From an uncultured Opitutales bacterium (GTDB lineage: Bacteria; Verrucomicrobiota; Verrucomicrobiia; Opitutales; Intestinicryptomonadaceae): a DNA stretch of 64,000 nt. The notes under the pieces are model-generated. The model was not told the DNA's origin, ran no database searches, and was given only the letters and a program-made list of their open reading frames with translations. The DNA lies in assembly GCA_900547395.1 (NCBI GenBank), contig URGP01000004.1:50917-114916 (forward strand). Direction: 5' to 3'. Positions 8,940 to 16,471 of this stretch are shown piece by piece (position 1 is the stretch's first letter; the number at the start of each line of letters is the position of its first letter). Made by a program: the position numbers and the translations under genes.

Positions 8940-10351
8940 CGCAAGACGCCATTTTACGCATAAAAAACGCCATCGGAGGCGGCAAGGTATTGACAGACCG
9001 CAAAAGCCTGCTTGAAGCCTCAATAGACAATTCCCGCTACTCTTTTCTCCCCGATGCTGTCGTAAAAGCGGAAAGCGGAGACGATATTTCAAAAACCCTC
9101 AAAATCGCAAACGAAGAGAAAATTTTTGTATGCCCCCGCGGCGCGGGAAGCGGATGCTGCGGAGCGGCTTTGCCTGTCTTCAAGGGGATTGTTCTCGATT
9201 TAAGCGCGATAAACTTTATCGAAATAGACCCGACTTCATGGACTGCCCATGTCGGCGCGGGCGCGATAAATTCAGACATAGACAAGACGGCGGCAAAATA
9301 CGGGCTGATGTACCCTCCCGACCCCTCGTCCAAAAACTATTCGACAATCGGTGGGAACATCGCCTGCAATGCGGGAGGGCTTCGCGCGGCGAAATACGGC
9401 GTCACGCGCGACTATGTCGCGGCGATTACCGCATACCTTGCCGACGGCTCTAAAATGGAGCTTTCGCGCCCTCTCCGCAAATTTGCGGTCGGAATGAATT
9501 TGAAGGATTTGTTCATCGGAAGCGAAGGCTCTCTAGGAGTGATTGCAGAAGCCCATTTAAAGCTCATAAAACGCCCGCCTTTCAAGCAGACCACACTCGC
9601 CGCATTTCTTCATGACAACGCGGCGTTTGAATGCGTGCAAAAAATATTGCAGGCAAACATAATGCCATCCGTGCTTGAATTTATGGACGCGCAGAGTGTC
9701 GCGGCGGCGGCAAAATTCAAGGGCAAAAACATGGAAAAATCCGCAATGCTCTTAATTGAGCTTGACGGGGAAAAAGAGGAAGTAAAGTCCTCGCAAAAGA
9801 GCCTTGAAAAAATCTTAAGCGCGCACTCAAGCGGCTTCGAAACGGCAGACAGTGCCGAACCGCTGTGGGAACTGCGCAGATGCTGTTCTTCGGCGATGTT
9901 CCTTTTAAACAACTCTAAACTAAACCAGGACATCGTTTTGCCAATTCCCAAAACCGTTGAATTTTTCGACTACTTTAAAGATTTGGGGAGTGAAAGCGGG
10001 CTTCAAACTCCCACTTTCGGGCATGCCGCCGACGGCAACTACCACATACATTTTATGTACGACGGCTCTGACGCAAAGCAAAAGCAAAAGGCGTTTCTTG
10101 CAATGCAAAAGGCGGTAGAAAAGACCGTAGAACTCGGGGGTGCAATATCGGGAGAGCACGGGGTAGGCATCACAAAGTCAAAGTACATGAATTTGCAGAT
10201 AAGCGACGCCGAATTTTGCGTGATGAAAAAAATAAAAAACGCTCTCGACCCGAACGGCATTTTAAATCCCCAGCTCCGCTACACAAGCCAAGTTGACATC
10301 TCAAAATACGCGCAAAACAAGGACATAAAACTGCCCTGGGACAAGCGTTAA
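8936..10351 (+). CDS. FAD-linked oxidase, GlcD / D-lactate dehydrogenase-like
   Basis: A 471-residue flavoprotein of the glycolate oxidase GlcD / D-2-hydroxyacid dehydrogenase group. The PCMH-type FAD-binding domain (about 35-215) shows CPRGAGSGCCGAALP, then PPDPSSKNYSTIGGNIACNAGG and YGVTRDYV. The C-terminal FAD-oxidase domain has GHAADGNYHIHF and GAISGEHGVGITK. It should oxidise a 2-hydroxyacid such as D-lactate or glycolate at the membrane and pass electrons to quinone; the exact substrate is not readable. It overlaps ptsI by 4 bp. No GlcE/GlcF partner is adjacent. A hairpin at 10353-10376 closes the unit. Confidence 0.88.
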   Translation: MTQDAILRIKNAIGGGKVLTDRKSLLEASIDNSRYSFLPDAVVKAESGDDISKTLKIANEEKIFVCPRGAGSGCCGAALPVFKGIVLDLSAINFIEIDPTSWTAHVGAGAINSDIDKTAAKYGLMYPPDPSSKNYSTIGGNIACNAGGLRAAKYGVTRDYVAAITAYLADGSKMELSRPLRKFAVGMNLKDLFIGSEGSLGVIAEAHLKLIKRPPFKQTTLAAFLHDNAAFECVQKILQANIMPSVLEFMDAQSVAAAAKFKGKNMEKSAMLLIELDGEKEEVKSSQKSLEKILSAHSSGFETADSAEPLWELRRCCSSAMFLLNNSKLNQDIVLPIPKTVEFFDYFKDLGSESGLQTPTFGHAADGNYHIHFMYDGSDAKQKQKAFLAMQKAVEKTVELGGAISGEHGVGITKSKYMNLQISDAEFCVMKKIKNALDPNGILNPQLRYTSQVDISKYAQNKDIKLPWDKR

Positions 10352-10352
10352 A

Positions 10353-10376
10353 AAAGCGCGGCACAAACCGCGCTTT
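10353..10376. terminator. Bidirectional terminator between GlcD-like and LbH genes
   Basis: AAAGCGCGG (10353-10361) pairs perfectly with CCGCGCTTT (10368-10376) around CACAAA. The T tract is better on the minus strand, so it mainly serves the convergent beta-helix gene, but it sits at the stop of the oxidase as well. Confidence 0.8.
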
Positions 10377-10391
10377 CAAAAATGCCTGCAT

Positions 10392-11084
10392 CTAAAACTT
10401 GGGCGGACGCGGAATTTTTCTGATTTGGTTTCTAACAGCTGCGATTGTGTTTTCTTCCAGCAATCCCGAAAAAGCCATGCAGGGCATGACGACTGATTTT
10501 TTCATCAAAATAGTGCCCGGTTGAAGAACGCTGTTGCAGCCAGATTCCGCGTACTCTCCGAAGAACGCCCCTACTTTTCTTAGCCCCGTGTTAACTTTGC
10601 CATCGGGCGTCGAAACCGAAACAGAGGCGTTATCCAAGCGCAAATTTGCGCAAATTACACCCGCGCCCGTGTGCGCCCCAGTTCCCATAATCGTGTCACC
10701 AATATAATTATAGTGCGGAGTTTGAACCTTGTCCATCAAGAGCGAATTTTTGTACTCGCAGGAATTGCCTATAACGCATCCCTCGCCGATGATGACACTG
10801 CCCCTTATAAAGGCTCCCGGGCGGACTTCGGTGTTCGCCCCTATCCATGCGGGCCCCGTGATTGAAGCAAACGCGGGCAGCTTCACGCTCGGATGGATAT
10901 ATACTTTGCCTTCCACATGAACTCCTGCGGGAATGTCTTTTTTCGATTCAAGCTTTGAAAAATCGACGCTGTTTAAAGCGGTTTTAATGTTTTTAAGCCA
11001 TTCCCACGGCTCAGCTTCCGCGTCGAAAAACTCTTTAAAAACTTCAAGCGACTTCGGAAGATCGAATAAATCTTTTGCCTTCAT
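10392..11084 (-). CDS. Left-handed beta-helix nucleotidyl/acyltransferase-like protein
   Basis: A 230-residue protein from the ATG at 11084 (MKAKDLFDLP). A longer reading from 11135 adds an AT-rich, unlikely N-terminus. After a helical N-terminal part it has hexapeptide repeats typical of a left-handed beta-helix: VYIHPSVKL, AWIGANTEVRPGAFIRGSVIIGEG, and later GVICANLRLD. This is the architecture of GlmU C-terminal acetyltransferase domains and of UDP-GlcNAc pyrophosphorylase-like proteins. No Rossmann nucleotidyltransferase domain is present, so it is not a full GlmU. The acyl donor and acceptor cannot be inferred. It stands alone, between two genes on the other strand. Confidence 0.7.
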   Translation of the reverse strand: MKAKDLFDLPKSLEVFKEFFDAEAEPWEWLKNIKTALNSVDFSKLESKKDIPAGVHVEGKVYIHPSVKLPAFASITGPAWIGANTEVRPGAFIRGSVIIGEGCVIGNSCEYKNSLLMDKVQTPHYNYIGDTIMGTGAHTGAGVICANLRLDNASVSVSTPDGKVNTGLRKVGAFFGEYAESGCNSVLQPGTILMKKSVVMPCMAFSGLLEENTIAAVRNQIRKIPRPPKF

Positions 11085-11186
11085 AAAAATACCAATCTCA
11101 TATATTCGATTTTTTGTAAAATAAAAAAATATCATAAAAAAGTTTTTTATTTGACAAGCATATGTTCAAAGAAAATTATAGGTGTT

Positions 11187-12185
11187 ATGAAAAATATAAA
11201 ATTATTTATTCCCATATTATCCATTTTTGCAGTTTCCGCTTTTGCGCAAGAAGAAACTGTTTTTGACGAAATTTGGGAATTTGATTCGGAAAACGAGACG
11301 GCGAACACAATCGACGGAGATTACACTGCGCCATACGATATCAATACGTTGATAGAAGTTTCAAACGGCTCTTTGACAGTCACAGGGCATTTTGAAAACA
11401 AGGGCATCACAACAATCAAGGGCGCGAATACAATAAATGCCGAAGGCGCAACAACAAAAAGTGAATACAGCTTTAACGCAACCGGTACTAATCAGCATAA
11501 CAGAAACCAGCTCATATTGGAAAACGTAAATATCAATATGGGTAATTTCTACAACGAAAGAGGCGGCGGATTAAACACTGTTTCGCCTTTGTTGACAGTA
11601 AAAGGATATGTTACTTTCTCAAACAATCTCACAACGAAGCAATACGGAACAATCCTAATATCGGAGGGCGCAAAACTTGAAATTCTAAACGGCAAAACTT
11701 TTGCGATTGAAAATTCTGTCGGCACGTTGAAATTTGAAAATGCCACAAAAAGCCAGTTTATTGCCCCTTGGGAATTTAAAAATCAATCTGAATCCGTTTA
11801 TGATTTTACAATTACAAACGATTCCTTGGAATGCGTTGACGCTTCGACTGCGGTTATACAGGCAAGATTTGTAAAAAGCCTGAATGGTAAAATTTTATTG
11901 GACTTTACAAATCTGATGTTAAATAACGACTTTGTAGCAGGAGAGACTTACAAAATTGCACTTATAAATTCATATTCCGGAGAAGTAAATTCGGGGCAAT
12001 TTGACGATTCTTGGCAAATTCTTGCCGAAAACGTATTGGAAGGCGAATTTGCAAAATTTGCAGGCTTTACAAAAGACAACAATGTGCTTTATGTAAATAT
12101 TCAAGCGGTTCCGGAACCCGCAACATATGCGGCAATATTCGGAGCGATTGCGCTTTTAATTGCGGCGTACAGGCGCAAAAAATAA
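11187..12185 (+). CDS. PEP-CTERM sorting domain protein (short)
   Basis: A 332-residue secreted protein from the ATG at 11187 (MKNIKLFIP), with a signal peptide ending about SAFAQ. The middle is a Ser/Thr/Asn-rich beta structure like the strand-repeat part of adhesins. The C-terminus is a clear PEP-CTERM signal: VPEPATYAA, a hydrophobic helix, then YRRKK. Such tails are cut by an exosortase and the protein is anchored or released at the envelope. No exosortase gene is in the window. The same tail type ends the 16472 gene. Function beyond a surface or matrix role is unknown. AGGTG lies just before the ATG. A 17-bp terminator stem follows. Confidence 0.85.
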   Translation: MKNIKLFIPILSIFAVSAFAQEETVFDEIWEFDSENETANTIDGDYTAPYDINTLIEVSNGSLTVTGHFENKGITTIKGANTINAEGATTKSEYSFNATGTNQHNRNQLILENVNINMGNFYNERGGGLNTVSPLLTVKGYVTFSNNLTTKQYGTILISEGAKLEILNGKTFAIENSVGTLKFENATKSQFIAPWEFKNQSESVYDFTITNDSLECVDASTAVIQARFVKSLNGKILLDFTNLMLNNDFVAGETYKIALINSYSGEVNSGQFDDSWQILAENVLEGEFAKFAGFTKDNNVLYVNIQAVPEPATYAAIFGAIALLIAAYRRKK

Positions 12186-12198
12186 ATTTAAACCACGC

Positions 12199-12238
12199 AA
12201 AAAAAGAGGGATTTTCAAAACAAAATCCCTCTTTTTTT
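12199..12238 (+). terminator. Strong terminator after the short PEP-CTERM gene
   Basis: A perfect stem of about 17 bp (12199-12215 with 12222-12238) surrounds a CAAAAC loop and ends in T7. Confidence 0.9.
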
Positions 12239-12304
12239 ATAGTAAAAATCTATACCGTATTTTTTTGCACTTTAACAAAAACCAAAGTTTACAAATCTAA
12301 GCAA

Positions 12305-12336
12305 AAAACGCGCACCATTTTTTTGATGCGCGTTTT
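12305..12336 (-). terminator. Terminator of rpsB-tsf
   Basis: AAAACGCGCA (12305-12314) pairs with TGCGCGTTTT (12327-12336) around a 12-nt loop. Read on the minus strand, it ends in T6. It lies about 65 nt beyond the tsf stop. Confidence 0.8.
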
Positions 12337-12345
12337 GTATTTAAA

Positions 12346-12366
12346 AATCTTTCGATTAGCCAATCT
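12346..12366. repeat. 21-bp direct repeat, copy 1
   Basis: Identical over 21 bp to 12391-12411. On the minus strand this copy contains AATC-GAAA-GATT followed by T's, so it can form a short GNRA-loop hairpin just before the operon terminator. Confidence 0.7.
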
Positions 12367-12380
12367 ACGCGTTTTTTAAT

Positions 12381-12412
12381 CAGATTTGCTAATCTTTCGA
12401 TTAGCCAATCTG
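12381..12412 (-). repeat. 32-nt inverted repeat over the tsf stop codon (contains direct-repeat copy 2)
   Basis: On the minus strand CAGATT and GCTAATC pair with GATTAGC and AATCTG around a GAAA tetraloop, 13 pairs with a single mismatch. The left arm holds the last codons of tsf and its TAA (12401-12403). Positions 12391-12411 repeat exactly at 12346-12366. It looks like a REP-type palindrome or an mRNA 3' structure; it is not T-rich enough to be the terminator itself. Confidence 0.65.
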
Positions 12413-12994
12413 GTAGCGTGTAAAACGCTTGATTTCCAACTTTTCGCCGATTGTGGCGATTTTGTTTGTGAGGACTTCCTTAACAGTGTGGCTGTCGTCC
12501 TTTACAAAGGGCTGTTCGAGCAAGCATACGCTCTTGTAGTACTTGTCGAGCTTGCCTTCAACAATCTTTTCCTTGATATTGTCGGGCTTCTTGTCTTCCG
12601 CAAGCTGTGCCATTGCGATTTCGCGTTCCTTTGCAACGAGTTCAGCAGGAACTTCTTCGCGGGAAATGCAAATAGGAGCAACTGCCGCGATGTGCATGCA
12701 AAGATCTTTTACGAACGACTGGAAATCTGCATTCTTTGCAACGAAGTCGGATTCGCATGCAACTTCGATAAGAACGCCCACCTTGTTATTTGAGTGGATG
12801 TAAGCCGAAACCAAACCTTGCGAAGCTGTTCTGCCCGCTTTCTTGTCGGCAATAGCCGCGCCTTTTTTGCGCAAAACTTCGACTGCCGCGTCAGCATCGC
12901 CGTTAGTTTCAACAAGGGCTTTTTTGCAATCCATCATGCCTGCGCCTGTGCGAGCGCGCAAGTCGTTTACCATTTTAGCGTTAATTTCTGCCAT
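12401..12994 (-). CDS. tsf: Translation elongation factor Ts (short form)
   Basis: EF-Ts is the guanine-nucleotide exchange factor for EF-Tu. The 197-residue product starts with the family UBA-like domain ([19 protein letters not shown]) and contains the exchange-core signature [12 protein letters not shown] at about residues 77-88. At 197 residues it lacks part of the second core subdomain of the 283-residue E. coli protein, as in other short EF-Ts forms. It follows rpsB by 16 nt, the classic rpsB-tsf pair. The stop codon lies inside a stable hairpin (12381-12412). Confidence 0.96.
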   Translation of the reverse strand: MAEINAKMVNDLRARTGAGMMDCKKALVETNGDADAAVEVLRKKGAAIADKKAGRTASQGLVSAYIHSNNKVGVLIEVACESDFVAKNADFQSFVKDLCMHIAAVAPICISREEVPAELVAKEREIAMAQLAEDKKPDNIKEKIVEGKLDKYYKSVCLLEQPFVKDDSHTVKEVLTNKIATIGEKLEIKRFTRYQIG

Positions 12995-13010
12995 TTTTAA
13001 GCCTTGTCAA

Positions 13011-13805
13011 TTATTCGTTTTCGATTTTCTGCACGTCGATGTCGGCGGCGATTGTAACTTCGGGCTGTGCCGAAACAACTGCTTTTCTGCCTGCAACCGC
13101 ACGGGGAGCTTTTACCTGGACAGTGCGGCGGTTCAAGCCTGCCTGTACTGCTTCAACCAAAACTTCCGTGATGAGGCGGATGCTCTTTACGGCGTCGTCA
13201 TTGCCCGGAATCGGGTAGTCAACGGAAGTCGGGTCGGAATTTGTGTCAACCAAAGCGACAACGGGGATGCCGAGCTTGCGGCATTCCGCAACTGCGATTT
13301 CTTCAGTCTTTACGTCAACAACAAATGCTACTCCCGGGAGTTTGGAAATGTCCTTGATGCCTTCAAAATTGCGGTTCATGCGGCTCATTTCACGGCGGAT
13401 TGCCGCGGCTTCCTTCGCATAAAGCTTATCCATTTCGCCATTTGCTTCCATGTCGAGGAAACGGCGGTATTTTTTGAGGCTTGTCAAAATTGTTTCAAAG
13501 TTTGTGAGCGTGCCGCCAAGCCAGCGGTTTACGCAAAACGGCATATTGCACATTGAAGCGGCTTCGCGCAAGATTTCCTGCGCCTGACGCTTTGTGCCGA
13601 TAAACATAATGTCTTTGCCGTCGGCAACGATGTCTTCTATGACTTTCACAGCCTTTTCGAGCTGTTCGTATGTCTTTTCGAGATTGATGATTGAAACGCC
13701 CGAGCGGTGGTCGTACACATAGGGCTTGGAACGCGGGTTCCAGCGGCGTGTCTGGTGGCCGAAATGGACGCCTGCGTCCATCAAATCTTTTACGGTGATA
13801 TTCAT
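13011..13805 (-). CDS. rpsB: 30S ribosomal protein S2
   Basis: S2 joins late to the small subunit near the mRNA exit. The 264-residue product has the family opening VKDLMDAGVHFGHQTRRWNP and the signature PGVAFVVDV. A C-terminal basic and acidic tail extends about 25 residues past the usual end. GGAG lies 9-12 nt upstream of the ATG. The leader (13806-13900) contains two hairpins, described separately. It forms an operon with tsf. Confidence 0.97.
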   Translation of the reverse strand: MNITVKDLMDAGVHFGHQTRRWNPRSKPYVYDHRSGVSIINLEKTYEQLEKAVKVIEDIVADGKDIMFIGTKRQAQEILREAASMCNMPFCVNRWLGGTLTNFETILTSLKKYRRFLDMEANGEMDKLYAKEAAAIRREMSRMNRNFEGIKDISKLPGVAFVVDVKTEEIAVAECRKLGIPVVALVDTNSDPTSVDYPIPGNDDAVKSIRLITEVLVEAVQAGLNRRTVQVKAPRAVAGRKAVVSAQPEVTIAADIDVQKIENE

Positions 13806-13820
13806 ATTTTATGCTCCGTA

Positions 13821-13836
13821 TTTTCCTTGCGGAAAA
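13821..13836 (-). promoter_or_regulatory. GCAA-tetraloop hairpin just upstream of the rpsB ribosome site
   Basis: On the minus strand TTTTCC-GCAA-GGAAAA forms a 6-bp stem with a GNRA loop, ending a few bases before the GGAG of rpsB. Placement suits a translational control structure such as an S2 autoregulatory leader; this is inference. Confidence 0.45.
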
Positions 13837-13883
13837 CCTTGGATACTTTCTATGTTTTTATTGTTTTAGGTTGTTTTGCACCA

Positions 13884-13900
13884 AATGCCACTGTGGCATT
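13884..13900. promoter_or_regulatory. 17-bp dyad in the rpsB leader
   Basis: AATGCCAC-T-GTGGCATT is symmetrical around one central base. It lies about 80-95 bp upstream of rpsB. It may be a protein operator or, in RNA, part of a leader fold. Confidence 0.45.
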
Positions 13901-14029
13901 CAGTAAAAGTTATATAGAAAAGACTAATTCCCCGCCCTATGCAAGCTTTTTATTAAAAAATTTCTAATTTTTCCCCAAGAAAACGTTTAAAAAAAAATCC
14001 GCAAAAACACCGCCTATCGTTTCCATAAA

Positions 14030-14062
14030 AAAACGCCGGCATTTTGAATGCCGACGCTTTTA
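14030..14062 (-). terminator. Terminator of the DoxX gene
   Basis: The left arm, ending CGCCGGCATT, pairs with AATGCCGACG plus T's around TTG, with one or two imperfect pairs. Read on the minus strand it ends in T7. It lies about 90 nt past the doxX stop. Confidence 0.7.
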
Positions 14063-14151
14063 AAATTTTACCGACCTATAATAATTATGAGGGTATACAG
14101 GTTTATAAAACTATCAAATATTTTTTAAAGAAATACGATTTTCTTTATTTA

Positions 14152-14562
14152 TTATAAATTGCCAAGCAGAAAATTTGTTTTGAAAATCAAATTGGAAAGC
14201 GAATAATTGCCTCCGCCTAAAACCGCCAGCGCAATAAAACCGAATAAAAACACCACAGCAAGCTCCCTGTCAGACCACGCGGCATTTTTCAAGAACACAA
14301 ACGCCGCCACAAACATGGTAATCGAAATAAAAACCGAAGCCGTCCTCGTAAACAGCCCTAAAATTACCAAGGCGGAACATGCCAATTCCGCGAAAGTCGC
14401 AAGATAAAGGGAATTTGCGGCTCCAATTCCAATCGGGTCGAGCCACTTTTCGGCTCCGCCGTTTAAAATCAATTTAAACTTTTGCAATCCGTGCACAAGC
14501 ATCGCCCCTCCCAATCCGAGGCGAAGCAGAAGTGCACCCGCGCTGAAAATACATTCGTTCAT
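14152..14562 (-). CDS. DoxX family membrane protein
   Basis: A 136-residue membrane protein from the ATG at 14562 (MNECIFSAGALLLRLGLG); a longer reading from 14892 overlaps the divergent gene and is unlikely. Four hydrophobic segments and the opening LLLRLGLGGAMLVHGLQKF match the DoxX/YphA family. Members are small four-helix membrane proteins, some linked to quinone-dependent oxidation or redox stress, but the role of most is unknown. It is monocistronic and divergent from the MBL-fold gene. Confidence 0.85.
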   Translation of the reverse strand: MNECIFSAGALLLRLGLGGAMLVHGLQKFKLILNGGAEKWLDPIGIGAANSLYLATFAELACSALVILGLFTRTASVFISITMFVAAFVFLKNAAWSDRELAVVFLFGFIALAVLGGGNYSLSNLIFKTNFLLGNL

Positions 14563-14647
14563 ATTTGTTTTTTCGGAAAAAACAAAACTTATTTTAACGC
14601 TTAAAAATTTCCTCGCAAAAATTTTTTTTAAATCCAATATTCGCTTT

Positions 14648-15277
14648 ATGCAAATTTTTAATTTTGAATTGGGTCCGCTTGGCGTAAACTGCTTTTTGAT
14701 TATCCCCGAAAATTCCGACGCAGTTTTAATCGACGCCCCCGAAGGCTCTTTTGACGCAGTTTCAAAACACCTTGCGCCTTTAGGCAAAAAAGTCGGCGCA
14801 CTTCTCTTGACGCACGGGCATTGGGACCATATTTGGGACGCAAAAAAATTCCAAGACGCGGGAGCGAAAATATACGCACACCCCGAAGGCAAAATTTTTG
14901 TCGAAGAATCGGGCGCGCAAAACGCCTATATGTTTGGCGAAAGCGGGCTTGAAAACCCGAAAATCGACAAACACCTTTACGGTGGCGAAATCTTGGAGTT
15001 CGGCGACTGCAAAATAGAAGCAAGGCACACCCCTGGACACTGCGCAGGAAGCGTAATTTTTTACATAAAAGACAAAGACATCGCGTTTGTCGGAGACTTG
15101 ATTTTCGCACAAAGCGTCGGCCGCACCGACATGCCGACGGGAGACTTCGCGCTTCTTCAAAAGTCGATAAAAAACAAAATATACACCCTGCCCGACTCCT
15201 GCAAGCTCCTGCCGGGGCATGGAGAATTTACGAGCGTCGAAATCGAAAAACACTCAAACCCCTACGTTTCGGAATAG
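14648..15277 (+). CDS. MBL-fold hydrolase, glyoxalase II-like
   Basis: A 209-residue metallo-beta-lactamase-fold protein. The metal motif THGHWDH lies at about residues 55-61, a further ligand in ARHTPGHCAGS, and the bridging Asp in FVGDLIF. The last His is in LLPGHGEFTS. The length and GHWDH variant match the short GloB/YcbL group, which hydrolyses thioesters such as S-lactoylglutathione. The true substrate is not shown by sequence. It directly abuts ribD (stop 15277, start 15278), so the two are translationally coupled. Confidence 0.88.
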   Translation: MQIFNFELGPLGVNCFLIIPENSDAVLIDAPEGSFDAVSKHLAPLGKKVGALLLTHGHWDHIWDAKKFQDAGAKIYAHPEGKIFVEESGAQNAYMFGESGLENPKIDKHLYGGEILEFGDCKIEARHTPGHCAGSVIFYIKDKDIAFVGDLIFAQSVGRTDMPTGDFALLQKSIKNKIYTLPDSCKLLPGHGEFTSVEIEKHSNPYVSE

Positions 15278-16360
15278 ATGGATTGCGACGAAAAATTTAT
15301 GAGCCGCGCCCTTGAGCTTGCACATCTTGCCTGGGGAAAGACCCACCCCAACCCCATGGTCGGAGCGGTAATCGTAAAAGGCGGCAAAATAATAGCAGAA
15401 GGATACCACAAAAAAGACGGGGATTTGCATGCCGAAAGAAACGCAATAAACTCCCTGACCCAAAGTCCCGAAGGGGCGACAATTTACGTTAGTCTTGAAC
15501 CGTGCTCAACGAAAGGCAGAACGGGAGCGTGTACTGATGCGATAATTGCAAGCGGAATAAAAAAAGTCGTCATCGGAACTCTCGACCCAAATCCCGCGCA
15601 CGCAGGAAAAGCCATCGGCATTTTAGAAAACGCGGGCATTGAATGCAAAGTCGGAATATTGGAAAAAGAGTGCAGGGATTTAAACATAATATTTAACCAT
15701 TTCATAACAGAAAAAAACGCTCTTCTTGCGATAAAATACGCCCAGACAAAAAACGGGAAAATCGCCGAAAAACGTGGCGTTCCGTCGCAAATAACATCGG
15801 AAGCCGCGCGGAAGCACCTGATGCACTACCGCGCCCTCTTCCCCGCAATAGCCGTCGGTTTCGGAACGCTTTTGGCGGACAATCCATCGCTTACAGTAAG
15901 GGACGAAAGCGGCGAAAACTCAAACCTAAGATTTATCCTCGATAGATCCTTAAACTGTGCAAGATTAAACCTCTCAAACTACAAAGTTTTTTCCGACAAA
16001 TTCAAGGACTTGACAACCGTTGTATGCGACCTTGGAGCGCCGAGAGAAAATCTGGAATTTTTGAAATCAAAAGGAGTGAAAATCCTGCAAATAAAAACAA
16101 GGCGTGAAGAGGAAAAATTTTTCTGGCAAAACTTAAAAATAGACATAAAACAGCCGGCAATAATGGTTGAAGGCGGCGCAAAAATATTGACTTCAATAGC
16201 AAGATGCAACGCCGCCGATTATGCTTTTAAGTATATTGCGGAAAAAGTATTTGAAAATACGGACGCGCTTGACGCTTTTGACTGCCCCGCTCCCGAAATA
16301 AAAAATCCCGTTTTGGAAAAACTGCCGCCCGACATTTGCATTCGAGGTTTTTTGCAATAA
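15278..16360 (+). CDS. ribD: Bifunctional riboflavin deaminase/reductase RibD
   Basis: RibD carries out the second and third steps of riboflavin synthesis: zinc-dependent deamination of the pyrimidine, then NADPH reduction of the ribose side chain. The N-terminal deaminase domain (1-145) has the zinc motif HAERNAI (His51, Glu53) and EPCSTKGRTGACTDAI (Cys76, Cys85). The C-terminal reductase domain (150-360) opens LLAIKYAQTKNGKIA. The total of 360 residues is normal. Other rib genes and an FMN riboswitch are not present here. Confidence 0.95.
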   Translation: MDCDEKFMSRALELAHLAWGKTHPNPMVGAVIVKGGKIIAEGYHKKDGDLHAERNAINSLTQSPEGATIYVSLEPCSTKGRTGACTDAIIASGIKKVVIGTLDPNPAHAGKAIGILENAGIECKVGILEKECRDLNIIFNHFITEKNALLAIKYAQTKNGKIAEKRGVPSQITSEAARKHLMHYRALFPAIAVGFGTLLADNPSLTVRDESGENSNLRFILDRSLNCARLNLSNYKVFSDKFKDLTTVVCDLGAPRENLEFLKSKGVKILQIKTRREEEKFFWQNLKIDIKQPAIMVEGGAKILTSIARCNAADYAFKYIAEKVFENTDALDAFDCPAPEIKNPVLEKLPPDICIRGFLQ

Positions 16361-16399
16361 CTTGTTGTGGGAACAATATTTTAAGTCCTTAGTAAAATC

Positions 16400-16427
16400 T
16401 TGACATTTATCAAAATTTTCATATTTA
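16400..16427 (+). promoter_or_regulatory. Candidate promoter of the long PEP-CTERM gene
   Basis: TTGACA at 16400-16405 and TATTTA at 16422-16427 are 16 bp apart. The distance to the ATG at 16472 allows a leader of about 40 nt. Confidence 0.5.
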
Positions 16428-16471
16428 CATTTGTATTTAAACTTTAACTTTTATTTTAACGGATACAAAAT

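Larger units (their letters stand above)
13806..14151. other. Intergenic region: rpsB leader and doxX terminator
   Basis: The only gap over 300 bp in the window. From the rpsB side it holds a GCAA-tetraloop hairpin, an almost perfect 17-bp dyad, an AT-rich TATATAAC element on the minus strand near 13909-13916 that could be a -10 box, and then the terminator of the DoxX gene at about 14030-14062. I see no tRNA or other known RNA, and no coding potential. Confidence 0.6.

Noticed and set aside
12843..13556. Open frame of 237 codons opposite tsf and rpsB
   Set aside because: Shadow of the ribosomal protein genes; Cys- and Phe-rich translation of no known kind.
16361..16471. FMN riboswitch near ribD
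   Set aside because: No conserved RFN element is seen on either side of ribD; the region after it is an ordinary promoter.
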